A stretch of 49,565 nucleotides of DNA from a virus. The position numbers were made by a program, and so were the translations under genes. Location of the stretch: positions 1 to 49,565 of the IMG/VR virus record IMGVR_UViG_3300043409_002263, one strand, 5' to 3'. The notes below the pieces were generated by a model. It did not search any database and was not told where the DNA came from. It saw only the letters and a program-made list of their open reading frames with translations. Shown here piece by piece: positions 8,420 through 15,747 of this stretch. How positions within the stretch are numbered: the stretch's first letter is position 1; each line of letters starts with the position of its first letter.

Positions 8420-8962
8420 ATGGAATTAAATTTTGATGATGCAGTTATTGCAAGTGGAAGTACAAGTAATTATTTATCTGTAGGTAATCATAAGGTTAAA
8501 GTGACTAAAGTGGAAAAAGGATTAAGCTCTCAGAAGCAATCACCATATGTTGAAATCACTGTATCTGATGAATCAGGTCAAACATGTGCTCAGAAATATT
8601 ATACTAATGGTGGAGCTTGGAATATCTCTAAATCTGCTATTTTAACTCTTGTAGCTGCTGCTCAATCAACAGATGAAGCAACTGCTAAAACCAAGTTAAC
8701 TGGTATTACAGGAGATAATATTGACTCTAAATTGGCTTCTTTATTAATGGGAAAAACATTTGGAATCAAATTAAATGGAGAATGGGTTAATCCAACAGAT
8801 ACAACTAAGAATTCTTTTGTTAAATCTGTATTTGGAACATATTTATTTGCTGTTCCATTGGCTGATTTTGATAAGCTTTCTAAGAAAGATTATATCAAAG
8901 GAGAGGATATGTCTGTAACTTCTGTTACAACATCTACAACGCCAACTGCAAAAGTTTGGTAA
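8420..8962 (+). CDS. single-stranded DNA-binding-like protein
   Basis: A 180-residue protein whose N-terminal half looks like an OB-type beta barrel (LSVGNHKVKVTKVEKGLSS, then SPYVEITVSDESG and CAQKYYTNGG). A mid region has LMGKTFGIKLNGEW, and a low-complexity Ser/Thr tail (TSVTTSTTPTAKVW) resembles SSB C-terminal extensions, although it ends in VW rather than the usual acidic tip. The layout resembles the phage DUF669-like SSB families that accompany Sak4-type ATPases. It would coat ssDNA during replication and recombination. It is codon-richer in Gly/Ser/Thr than its neighbours, as expected of an abundant protein. A pseudoknot sits in its leader. The SSB role is inferred from context and fold pattern. 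Confidence 0.65.
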   Translation: MELNFDDAVIASGSTSNYLSVGNHKVKVTKVEKGLSSQKQSPYVEITVSDESGQTCAQKYYTNGGAWNISKSAILTLVAAAQSTDEATAKTKLTGITGDNIDSKLASLLMGKTFGIKLNGEWVNPTDTTKNSFVKSVFGTYLFAVPLADFDKLSKKDYIKGEDMSVTSVTTSTTPTAKVW

Positions 8963-8973
8963 TAATAAAAATT

Positions 8974-9052
8974 AATTAAATAGTTAAGGTGCAATAAACA
9001 ATCTATAATGTTAAATGTACTAGATGGTGTCTACAGCCTTAATTATTTAATT
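8974..9052 (+). promoter_or_regulatory. long stem-loop between SSB-like and primase genes
   Basis: Bases 8974-8989 pair with 9037-9052 over 16 positions with one G-U wobble, closing on GG/CC. The 47-base loop holds a possible inner hairpin (ATCTA 9001-9005 with TAGAT 9021-9025, or TAGA 9021-9024 with TCTA 9030-9033). This 105-base gap is the largest in the replication genes apart from 16755-16913. It also contains an 18-codon open frame (9008-9064) ending in two stops just before the primase ATG, which could be chance. It may be a terminator or attenuator, an RNA-processing site, or part of an origin. Confidence 0.45.
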
Positions 9053-9067
9053 TTTAATATGTAATAA

Positions 9068-10075
9068 ATGAATTTAGATTTTGAAGATGCTAATATATCT
9101 GTAACATCTTCAGAAATATTAACTAAAATAACAGAATATGACATATTTAAAGAATATTGTCATAATTTTATAGATTTTGATGTAAAATTTTGTAGTGAAT
9201 TAAGAAATGATAAACTTCCTAGTTGCAGTGTAACTAATAAGTATGGTAATGTAGTCTATAAAGATTTTGGAAACGGAGATAGCTATAATTGCTGGACATA
9301 TGTTATGAAGAAATTTGGATGCAGTTATTATGAAGCATTAAACATTATATCTAATGATTTTAATATAAAATATATTAAAAGCACAATAGCTCCAAGAGTG
9401 ATATTGTTAAATGATGAAGAACTAATTTCTAAAAAGAATGTTATTAAAAATGAATGTAAAATAGAGGTAATTAAACAACCCTGGACAATACATGATTTTA
9501 ATTATTGGAATCAATATTTAATAGATTTTGAAACTCTTGATAAATATAACGTTGTTTCTGCAAAGAAAGTGTTATTATATAAAAATAGCAATAGATGGAT
9601 ATTTGATTATAATAATAAGTCTCCTAAATATGCTTATTTATTTAATGGATGCACAAAAGTTTATGCTCCTTATGAAATAGGTGTAGGAAAATGGATGTAT
9701 GATGGCAATTCTGATAATATAGAAGGTTGGAATCAGCTTGATATGTTTGGTGATTTAGTGATATTAACTAAGGGATATAAAGACGTAATTTGTTATAGAA
9801 ACCTTGGAATTAATGCAATTGCATTGCCAAGTGAGACATCTAAATTAAAGCCTCATATTGTTAAAGATTTGTTGTCTAGATTTGACAAAATTGTTATAAA
9901 TTTAGATGGAGATAGACAAGGAATAGAAAGTACTAATAAAATAGTTGCTGAATATGGAATGAGTCATTTTTATGTTGAAAATGATTGTAAGGATTTAAGT
10001 GATTGGATCAAAAAATACAAAAGCCTTGAAAAGGCTAAACAAATGATAAAAGATAAAATTGATGATAAAAATTAA
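9068..10075 (+). CDS. TOPRIM-domain DNA primase (DnaG-like)
   Basis: A 335-residue primase-like protein. The N-terminal 100 residues resemble a CHC2-type domain without an obvious zinc site (RNDKLPSCSV, then a strand with YKDFGNGDS). The C-terminal TOPRIM has a first strand LVILTKGYKDV at 230-240 and a metal motif INLDGDRQG around 277-285. It would make primers for the DnaB-like helicase encoded upstream. The residue normally occupied by the TOPRIM glutamate is Lys (TKG in place of TEG); I recall a similar change in other Bacteroidota phage primases, so it may be a lineage feature. No separate helicase domain is fused. Confidence 0.85.
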   Translation: MNLDFEDANISVTSSEILTKITEYDIFKEYCHNFIDFDVKFCSELRNDKLPSCSVTNKYGNVVYKDFGNGDSYNCWTYVMKKFGCSYYEALNIISNDFNIKYIKSTIAPRVILLNDEELISKKNVIKNECKIEVIKQPWTIHDFNYWNQYLIDFETLDKYNVVSAKKVLLYKNSNRWIFDYNNKSPKYAYLFNGCTKVYAPYEIGVGKWMYDGNSDNIEGWNQLDMFGDLVILTKGYKDVICYRNLGINAIALPSETSKLKPHIVKDLLSRFDKIVINLDGDRQGIESTNKIVAEYGMSHFYVENDCKDLSDWIKKYKSLEKAKQMIKDKIDDKN

Positions 10076-10490
10076 AATAGGTTTTGATGTAGATAATGGA
10101 GTTTGGGATGCTGAATCCTTTAGGCTTGTTATGCAAAACTTAATATTTGAACAAGATAATTATGATGTATTCTTGATAACTAAGAATACAGATTCAACAT
10201 ATATTGATGTAATTGCTTTACAATTAGGAATGAATCCAGGAAATGTATTTCAAGGACTTGCTGATAATAATGCAATTTTAACTCAATTAAATACAAGTGT
10301 AATACAAATATATTTAACTCCATATATGGAAATGTCTTCTTTAACAAATGAAAACTCTTCTAATACAATAGGAGTTTTAGTTGACAATAAACAAGATGAA
10401 TATAATATTCAGCCAAAATGGTTCACTCAAATGTTTTTTTGGATTAATAGGTTAAAAGCAATTAATGAAAGCAAAAAAAACGTCTGTTAG
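10062..10490 (+). CDS. HAD-like protein of unknown role
   Basis: A 142-residue protein. The frame opens at a TTG, but the ATG three bases later (10062), overlapping the primase 3' end, is preferred. Three spaced motifs fit a small HAD fold: IGFDVDNGVWD (DxD motif I), VFLITKNTD (motif II Thr) and IGVLVDNKQDEYN (motif IV-like Asp). The cap is minimal. If active it would be a phosphatase or nucleotidase, possibly in nucleotide metabolism like the HAD fusion at 14188. Motif III lysine is not obvious, so a catalytically dead relative is possible. Confidence 0.6.
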   Translation: MIKIKIGFDVDNGVWDAESFRLVMQNLIFEQDNYDVFLITKNTDSTYIDVIALQLGMNPGNVFQGLADNNAILTQLNTSVIQIYLTPYMEMSSLTNENSSNTIGVLVDNKQDEYNIQPKWFTQMFFWINRLKAINESKKNVC

Positions 10491-10908
10491 AAAGAATGCT
10501 GCTCCTAAGACTAGAAATTCTTCTACAATGACAGAAAGTGCATTTTGGAGTTTTATTAGGAGCTGTTTAAGACAAAAAAGTAGATATTGGAAACCAATAC
10601 AAGAGGCTAAGAAATTGGCTAGAAGAAAAAGTCAGTCTTTTAATAAAAAGCTTAAATTTGAATATCAATGCGCTGAATGTAAAGGATGGTTTGCAGATAA
10701 AGAAATTGCTGTAGACCATAAAATACCTGCAGGCGCTTTAAATAAAGCTGATGATTTGCCAGGGTTTGTAGAGAGGTTATTCTCAGAAGTGGATAATTTA
10801 CAAATTCTATGTGAAGCTACATGTCATCCAGCTAAAACAATTATAGATAGAGAAAATATTAAAATTAGTAAACAAAACAATTTAAATTTAGAAACAAATG
10901 AAAACTGA
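10465..10908 (+). CDS. HNH endonuclease
   Basis: A 147-residue protein with a very basic N-terminal half (residues 1-65) and a C-terminal HNH domain. Cys69 and Cys72 (CAEC) with Cys116 and Cys120 (CEATC) form a structural zinc site, Asp84-His85 (VDHKIP) is motif one, Asn111 is the central residue, and His121 plus Lys124 complete the fold. Nucleases of this type occur beside the replication genes of many Bacteroidota phages and may act in replication, recombination or packaging. It could also be a homing-type enzyme, but the tight overlap with both neighbours argues for a resident gene. Confidence 0.85.
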   Translation: MKAKKTSVRKNAAPKTRNSSTMTESAFWSFIRSCLRQKSRYWKPIQEAKKLARRKSQSFNKKLKFEYQCAECKGWFADKEIAVDHKIPAGALNKADDLPGFVERLFSEVDNLQILCEATCHPAKTIIDRENIKISKQNNLNLETNEN

Positions 10909-11368
10909 AACTAAAATGGTGATTGCAATTGCTTGTCTAACATTTCTATTTTGCTGTATGATTGATGGAATTTATATTATTGCAGAAAAAAACAGATTTG
11001 AAAATAAAGAAGTAGTTGATTCTGTTGAAAATAAACAGAAAGAAGCTTTTAATGTAAATCAATCTAGTGTTTATGATATGATATGCATTGCTGATATTAA
11101 GCATCCTGAAATTGTTCTTAGACAAGCTGTTCTTGAAACAGGACATTTTAAATCTAATGTATTGAAAAAGAACAACAATTTATTTGGATTTCATAATGGA
11201 AAAGAATATCTTAAATTTAAAACAATTTTTGATAGCTGTATTTATTATAAAGAATGGCAAAAACATCATTATTTTGGAGGAGATTATTATGTATTTTTAA
11301 ATGAATACAAATATGCCTCTGACAGCAATTATGTAAATGTATTAAAACAAATAAAAATAAATGTATAA
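10898..11368 (+). CDS. membrane-anchored glucosaminidase-like lysin
   Basis: A 156-residue protein. Residues 7-29 form one hydrophobic helix that could be a signal anchor. A Lys/Glu linker follows, then a glucosaminidase/lysozyme-like domain: the helix RQAVLETGHFKS gives the probable catalytic Glu80, and NNNLFGF at 92-98 is the family hallmark. The C-terminal part has the usual YYKEWQ segment. It would cut peptidoglycan glycan strands from the periplasmic side of the inner membrane, as SAR- or signal-anchor endolysins do. It lies in the replication arm, far from the M15 lysin and holin at 48.6-49.3 kb. Confidence 0.8.
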   Translation: MKTETKMVIAIACLTFLFCCMIDGIYIIAEKNRFENKEVVDSVENKQKEAFNVNQSSVYDMICIADIKHPEIVLRQAVLETGHFKSNVLKKNNNLFGFHNGKEYLKFKTIFDSCIYYKEWQKHHYFGGDYYVFLNEYKYASDSNYVNVLKQIKINV

Positions 11369-11534
11369 AGTGCCATTAGAATTATTAGAATTATTTAAAC
11401 GCCAATTAAATTTAACAACTAGCATGTTAGACGTCTCTTGCAAGGGAGGCAAATTACATACAAAAGAGTTAGAGGTGCTGTTTAAAGAAAATGTTAAATT
11501 AGTTAAATTATTAGAAGATAATTATGAAATATAA
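11361..11534 (+). CDS. small unknown protein, 57 residues, nested between overlaps
   Basis: An open frame from ATG (overlapping the lysin stop by eight bases) to TAA at 11532-11534 (overlapping the next start by eleven). It fills what would otherwise be a 155-base gap in a region with no gaps, which is the main argument that it is real. The product is helical, with a Leu/Lys pattern (LELLELFKRQLNL, ENVKLVKLLEDNY), and has a central SCKGGKL. No family is recognised. Confidence 0.65.
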   Translation: MYKVPLELLELFKRQLNLTTSMLDVSCKGGKLHTKELEVLFKENVKLVKLLEDNYEI

Positions 11535-11802
11535 CATAGAATTAGAAAAAGAAGCTATTAATCTTGGATTTAAAAAAAAATGGTTTGATGATAAATCTGG
11601 ATATTGGCTTGAAAAAAATGTAAAATTTAAACATTTTAAGTTAAAGTTTGTTATTGAATCTGATTATAAGTTATTTCTTATGAGTTGTCAAACTTATGAA
11701 CTTCACTGTGGCTATAAACTTTATAAAAGAGAATTTGAAGAAATTGCTAAATTTAAATGCGACATAAATACAATTAAAGAAATATTAAAAGAATATAAAT
11801 GA
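11524..11802 (+). CDS. small unknown protein, 92 residues
   Basis: A Lys/Tyr/Phe-rich protein starting inside the previous small gene and overlapping the FEN nuclease start by four bases (ATGA). The pattern of alternating hydrophobics (KFVIESDYKLFLMSCQTYEL) suggests a small alpha/beta fold. The function is unknown. Confidence 0.65.
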   Translation: MKYNIELEKEAINLGFKKKWFDDKSGYWLEKNVKFKHFKLKFVIESDYKLFLMSCQTYELHCGYKLYKREFEEIAKFKCDINTIKEILKEYK

Positions 11803-12605
11803 AACAAAAAACAGCAGTGATTGATGCAGATTCAATGATATTTATTGTCACTCATTGTAAAAAGAAATGGAATAAAGATGAAACTCCTGTTTTAGATGAT
11901 TTAGGCGAACAAGTGATTGAGATTAAATCTTTACAAGATTGTAAGGACGAAATGGATAAACTTGTTTATGGAATGTTAGCTAAAACAGGCGCCACAGATT
12001 ATGTTATGTATTTAACGGTGGGTAAAGGTTTTAGATATACATTGTATCCAGAGTATAAAGGAAATAGAAAGAGTGGAGAAAAGCCTAAGTGGTTTGATGA
12101 AGTTAAAGAGTATTTAATAACTAATTATGGCGCTTGTTATAATATGAATTTAGAAGCAGATGATTTAGTTAATATAACTAAAAATCAAATTGATAATTCA
12201 TTTATATGTGCAATTGATAAAGATTTGTTATCATTAGAAGGTAGGCATTTTAATTATAGCAAATTTGAATGGGTGGAAACATCTAAAGACGATGCTATTT
12301 ATAAATTCTGGACAGATATGATTACAGGTCAATCTGGAGATAATGTTAAAGGAATTCCTGGAAAAGGTCCTAAATATGCTGAAAAAGTCTTAGTTAATTA
12401 TGATTATTCAATTCCTACATTAAATTATGATTGCTTAGTTTTAAATGAATATATAGCTCATTTTGGTGAATATTTAGGAATACAAGAATTTTATAAGAAT
12501 TACATGGTTCTTAAGATTAAAGACAATTTGGATGGGTTTGTTTTACCTGTTCTTAATCAATTTGAAAGAAAAAAGACTGATGAGCCAAAGGAGACAGTGG
12601 AATAA
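11799..12605 (+). CDS. 5'-3' exonuclease / flap endonuclease (FEN family)
   Basis: A 268-residue structure-specific nuclease of the phage T5/Pol I exonuclease family. Metal-binding motifs are AVIDADSMI (residues 6-14), FRYTLYPEYKGNR (78-90), LEADD (118-122) and AIDKD (138-142). The helix-3-turn-helix DNA-binding motif GQSGDNVKGIPGKGPKYA is at 177-194. It would remove RNA primers and flaps during replication. A separate FEN suggests the phage uses a DNA polymerase without its own 5'-3' exonuclease domain; that polymerase is not in the window. The start overlaps the previous gene as ATGA. Confidence 0.92.
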   Translation: MKQKTAVIDADSMIFIVTHCKKKWNKDETPVLDDLGEQVIEIKSLQDCKDEMDKLVYGMLAKTGATDYVMYLTVGKGFRYTLYPEYKGNRKSGEKPKWFDEVKEYLITNYGACYNMNLEADDLVNITKNQIDNSFICAIDKDLLSLEGRHFNYSKFEWVETSKDDAIYKFWTDMITGQSGDNVKGIPGKGPKYAEKVLVNYDYSIPTLNYDCLVLNEYIAHFGEYLGIQEFYKNYMVLKIKDNLDGFVLPVLNQFERKKTDEPKETVE

Positions 12606-13170
12606 ATTAATAACATATAAAAAGAAAGCTAAAAACTTTATTCTTCCAATGATTGGTATTCCCATTGTTCAATATGATCCATATATAATTGATTGTAATA
12701 TTATTATAGATGGATTTCCAAAAATAGTTGTTATATTTGACAACATAGATGATGAGCCTCTTAAAATGCTCATTTATAAATTACAAAGTGATTATTTATT
12801 TATGGATTGTGAATATGGAGATGATAATAAAGAAATAGTTCTTTATTTTGACGTTCCTAAAGAATTTAAAAGTGATTTTGAAAAATTTATAAAAGGCTCT
12901 TATTCAGAATTTAGTGATGAATATAAAAATAGACTTACGTCTTATTTTGGCAAAGAAACTTGTGAGGATTGGGGACTTGTTACTATGTGGGACACAATTT
13001 ATCCTAAAGACAATAAAAAAGATCAAATTGCTGAAAAATATGGTGTTGATGTTAAGCAGATTAAAGAATTAATATCTAGTCCTGATTTAGAGTATGAGAT
13101 TTATAAAACAATTGAAGAATTAAATGAAATATATGATAGAAGAGGAAAAGATATTTCCAATATTAAATAA
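12580..13170 (+). CDS. conserved unknown phage protein
   Basis: A 196-residue protein. The frame is open from 12532, but the ATG at 12580 gives a typical overlap with the FEN gene and a sensible N-terminus (MSQRRQWNKLITYKKKAKNF), so it is preferred. The first half is basic then beta-rich (NFILPMIGIPIVQYDPYIID, KIVVIFDNI), the second half acidic and helical with a possible HTH-like stretch (EKYGVDVKQIKELISSPDLE). I recall similar N-termini in Bacteroidota phages but no function. Its position between the FEN nuclease and the sigma factor suggests replication or transcription. Confidence 0.7.
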   Translation: MSQRRQWNKLITYKKKAKNFILPMIGIPIVQYDPYIIDCNIIIDGFPKIVVIFDNIDDEPLKMLIYKLQSDYLFMDCEYGDDNKEIVLYFDVPKEFKSDFEKFIKGSYSEFSDEYKNRLTSYFGKETCEDWGLVTMWDTIYPKDNKKDQIAEKYGVDVKQIKELISSPDLEYEIYKTIEELNEIYDRRGKDISNIK

Positions 13171-13309
13171 GCTTGATAGAATTTGGCAATCTAATTTAAA
13201 AATGAGATTCTGTGATATGTACAGAATGATTTCAGAAGGTAAAAAATTAAGTGATTCTCAGTTGTCAAAGAGACTAACTGATTTTATAGATAAAAACAAT
13301 ATTAAATGA
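13124..13309 (+). CDS. small unknown protein
   Basis: A 61-residue, mostly helical, basic protein (LDRIWQSNLKMRFCDMYRMI). It overlaps the previous gene by 47 bases; a later ATG at 13133 would shorten the overlap slightly. Its 3' end overlaps the sigma-like gene start by four bases (ATGA), so coupling with that gene is likely. Length and overlap make it less certain than its neighbours. Confidence 0.55.
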   Translation: MKYMIEEEKIFPILNKLDRIWQSNLKMRFCDMYRMISEGKKLSDSQLSKRLTDFIDKNNIK

Positions 13310-13827
13310 TTGATGTAAAACTTGAGGATTTTGAGGCTCATAGAGCCAATTTAAAAAGATATGCCTCTGGTTTATTAAGGACAAGAGGCTTTGGAAATCA
13401 TAAACAAGGAGAATTAAATGAATTAGCTAAAGATATTGTTCAGAATGCTTATATTAGCTTTCAAACTTCTAGGCTTGATGTTTTTGTAACTAAATTACAT
13501 TTTGAAAACTTTCTAAAACTTTGTTTATATAGATGCTATTTAAATGAAATGAATGCAAGAAATAAAAATGCTCAATGGACATTATTTAAAAAAGGAGAAT
13601 TTGATCAATTAGATGTAAATTCAGTGTTTTCAAATAATCTGTCTACAGAGCAATTTGATGTAATTAGAAGATTTAAAGAAGAATTAAGTGTTAAACAAAA
13701 TATAATTGTTGATGAATTGCTTGCTGGTTATTCCCCTATAGAGATTTCTGTAAAACAAGGAGTGTCTAGACAAGCTATTCATGACAATATATTAAAAATC
13801 AGAAAAAAATATGAAAATCAAAAATAA
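13306..13827 (+). CDS. RNA polymerase sigma factor-like protein
   Basis: A 173-residue protein with the two-domain layout of a small (ECF-type) sigma factor. Residues about 10-95 resemble region 2 (RYASGLLRTRG, then AKDIVQNAYISF and LKLCLYRCYLNEMNARN). A linker follows, then a region 4-like HTH at about 125-168 (LAGYSPIEISVKQGVSRQAI). Such factors in crAss-like phages are thought to direct host polymerase to phage promoters. Here it would complement the giant virion RNAP on the other strand. It overlaps genes on both sides, so it is expressed with the replication genes. Confidence 0.8.
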   Translation: MIDVKLEDFEAHRANLKRYASGLLRTRGFGNHKQGELNELAKDIVQNAYISFQTSRLDVFVTKLHFENFLKLCLYRCYLNEMNARNKNAQWTLFKKGEFDQLDVNSVFSNNLSTEQFDVIRRFKEELSVKQNIIVDELLAGYSPIEISVKQGVSRQAIHDNILKIRKKYENQK

Positions 13828-14209
13828 TAAAACAGGCAAAATGGAAGACAAGCGTCTTCCTAAAGCCTTTAAGAATAAATGGATCAAAGCATTGCGTTCT
13901 GGTCAATATAAACAAGTTTCTGGATTTCTTAAGAAAAGAAATGAATATGAATTATCAAGTCCATTTAGCTATTGTTGTTTAGGAGTTGCTGGAGAATTAT
14001 GTGGTGTAAAGGGCCTTACTAACTGTAAAAATGAAGACGTTCTTATTGGTGGTAAAAATGGACTTAAAAATATGTCATTAGTTCCTGATTTAATTAAAGG
14101 AAGCTCTAGTTCATTGAGCGGAAACCCTGTTGTTAAGAAATTAGTTGATATGAATGATAGTGGAAAATCTTTTAAAGTCATAGCTAAATGGATAGAGAAG
14201 AATCTGTAG
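13811..14209 (+). CDS. widespread phage protein of unknown function (CCLG motif)
   Basis: A 132-residue protein of a family I recognise from many phages by its KWIKALRSGQYKQ segment near residue 25-37 and the YCCLGVAGELCG segment near 55-66. Members have no assigned function. The tail (VKKLVDMNDSGKSFKVIAKW) fits the family pattern of a conserved NDxGxSF element. It starts inside the sigma gene and overlaps the next gene by 22 bases. Confidence 0.75.
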   Translation: MKIKNNKTGKMEDKRLPKAFKNKWIKALRSGQYKQVSGFLKKRNEYELSSPFSYCCLGVAGELCGVKGLTNCKNEDVLIGGKNGLKNMSLVPDLIKGSSSSLSGNPVVKKLVDMNDSGKSFKVIAKWIEKNL

Positions 14210-14997
14210 GACTTAGGTTTAATGATGGCAAATTAAGATATGATTTACAGCATCCTAAAGCAATTGAAGGACTTGTTGAGGTGTTGACATTAGGTTCTAA
14301 GAAATATGCTCCTAGAAATTGGGAAAAAGGCATGAATTGGACTATTGTTATAGCTAGCCTTAAAAGACATCTTGCTGCAATTGAAAAAGGTGAAGATTAT
14401 GATGAAGAAACTGGACTTCTGCATGCTGATCATATTCAGTGTAATGCTCATTTTTTATCAGCTTATTATCAGATAGCTCCACAATTTGATGACAGAAATC
14501 ATCAATATTTAAAGCCTAAGAAAATAGGACTAGATATAGATGGTGTTTTAGCAGATTTTGTAGGACATCTTATGAAAATATCTGGGAATGAAGGTCATAT
14601 TCCTCAACATTGGAACGATCCTATTATTAGAGATGAATTTGATAAAGTTAAGCATGACTCAAGTTTCTGGCTAACAATGCCCACCTTGATTGATAGGTCT
14701 GAAATAACATTTGAACCTCATTGTTATATAACTGCTAGAAGTATTGCTCCTGCAATTACACAAGAATGGTTGGATAGGAATAAATTTCCTAAAGCTACAT
14801 TATATTGTGTTAATGAAGGAGAGTCTAAAGTGGAAATGGCTAAAAAGTCAGGCATTGATATATTTATAGATGATAGTTTCAGTAATTTTCAAGAGTTGAA
14901 TAATGCTGGAGTTTTTACATATTTATATAATGCTAAATATAATAAAAAATACAATGTTGGTCACAAAAGAATTTACAATCTCAAAGATTTAATTTAA
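14188..14997 (+). CDS. dATP/dGTP diphosphohydrolase-like domain fused to a HAD 5'-nucleotidase
   Basis: A 269-residue two-domain protein. Residues 8-100 match the phage dATP/dGTP diphosphohydrolase N-terminal family (GLRFNDGKLRYDL, then GSKKYAPRNWEKGMNW, then SLKRHLAAIEKGEDYD with acidic residues likely to bind metal). Residues 110-269 are a HAD phosphatase of the 5'(3')-deoxyribonucleotidase type: GLDIDGVLADF with Asp116 and Asp118, motif II YITARS, and motif IV IDIFIDDSFSNF. The natural reading is stepwise breakdown of a dNTP to dNMP and then to nucleoside in one polypeptide, adjusting nucleotide pools. Each domain is convincing; the coupled reaction is inference. Confidence 0.85.
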   Translation: MDREESVGLRFNDGKLRYDLQHPKAIEGLVEVLTLGSKKYAPRNWEKGMNWTIVIASLKRHLAAIEKGEDYDEETGLLHADHIQCNAHFLSAYYQIAPQFDDRNHQYLKPKKIGLDIDGVLADFVGHLMKISGNEGHIPQHWNDPIIRDEFDKVKHDSSFWLTMPTLIDRSEITFEPHCYITARSIAPAITQEWLDRNKFPKATLYCVNEGESKVEMAKKSGIDIFIDDSFSNFQELNNAGVFTYLYNAKYNKKYNVGHKRIYNLKDLI

Positions 14998-15007
14998 ATA
15001 AATTATA

Positions 15008-15079
15008 ATGACTAAAAAAGTCAAAACATTTGTTTATCAAGTTGTTTTTATTGAATATTTTTCATATATTGTAGTATGA
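15008..15079 (+). CDS. possible 23-residue peptide before the homing endonuclease
   Basis: An ATG-to-TGA frame that fills most of the gap between the HAD fusion and the GIY-YIG gene, ending in an ATGA overlap with the latter. The peptide is MTKKVKTFVYQ then mostly Val/Phe/Tyr/Ile. It might be a leader peptide, a fragment of a gene disrupted by the homing element, or chance. A 5-bp hairpin (TGACT-AGTCA, 15009-15023) lies at its start. Confidence 0.25.
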   Translation: MTKKVKTFVYQVVFIEYFSYIVV

Positions 15080-15747
15080 AAAAAGCAATAATTTATACAA
15101 TTACAAACTTAAAAAATAGTAAGATTTATGTTGGAAGTACAATAAGATCATTTTATGAAAGAAGAAATTCACATAAAAGCTCTTTAAGGAATAAAACTCA
15201 TGTAAATAGACATTTACAAAGAGCTTTTAATAAACATGGAGAAGACAGTTTTTTATTTGAGATATTGGAAGAGTGCAATATAGAATATTGTAGAGCACAG
15301 GAACAATATTGGATTAATATATTAAATGTTACTAATAGAAATTTTGGATATAATATTCTTTCTGTTCCAGGTAGTAGACAAAATGTTAAGCATACTAAAG
15401 AGACTAAGAATAAAATATCTAAAGGACATATTGGCAAAATAGTTACAGAAAAAACAAAAGCAAAAATGAAAATTGCTTCAAAAGAAAGACTTATTAAATA
15501 TGCAGAAAAATATAAGAATTTTGGTGGAAGACCTTCTGATGCAGGTATTATTAAAATAAGAGAAGCTTTAAGCAAGAAAGTGTATAAATATGATTTAAAT
15601 GATAATTTCATAGAAGAATATAATTCTGTAACAGAAGCTGTATTATTAAATAATATAAATAAAAATAATTTGAGTAATATTGCAGATTGTTGTAGAGGTG
15701 AGAGAAAGACTGCTAATGGATTCAAATGGAAATATAAGAAATGTTAA
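15076..15747 (+). CDS. GIY-YIG homing endonuclease (free-standing)
   Basis: A 223-residue homing nuclease. The GIY-YIG domain occupies residues 1-95: IIYTITN (5-11), KIYVGST (16-22), the basic catalytic segment with Arg24 and RRNSHK, and a Glu in AQEQYWIN near 75. A Lys/Thr/Ser-rich linker with KHTKETKNKISKGHIG resembles NUMOD3-type DNA-binding repeats, and the C-terminus (KKVYKYDLNDNFIEEYNSV to ANGFKWKYKK) is NUMOD1-like. It cuts DNA to spread its own gene. It sits between the HAD fusion and the phosphoesterase, overlapping the latter by seven bases. A deletion remnant of a similar gene is at 39313. Confidence 0.9.
   Translation: MKKAIIYTITNLKNSKIYVGSTIRSFYERRNSHKSSLRNKTHVNRHLQRAFNKHGEDSFLFEILEECNIEYCRAQEQYWINILNVTNRNFGYNILSVPGSRQNVKHTKETKNKISKGHIGKIVTEKTKAKMKIASKERLIKYAEKYKNFGGRPSDAGIIKIREALSKKVYKYDLNDNFIEEYNSVTEAVLLNNINKNNLSNIADCCRGERKTANGFKWKYKKC

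Noticed and set aside
15040-15076. A Bacteroidota promoter (TTG, about 20 bases, TATATTG) before the GIY-YIG gene
   Set aside because: The -7 element lacks one T of TAnnTTTG, and in DNA this A/T-rich such matches are expected by chance.
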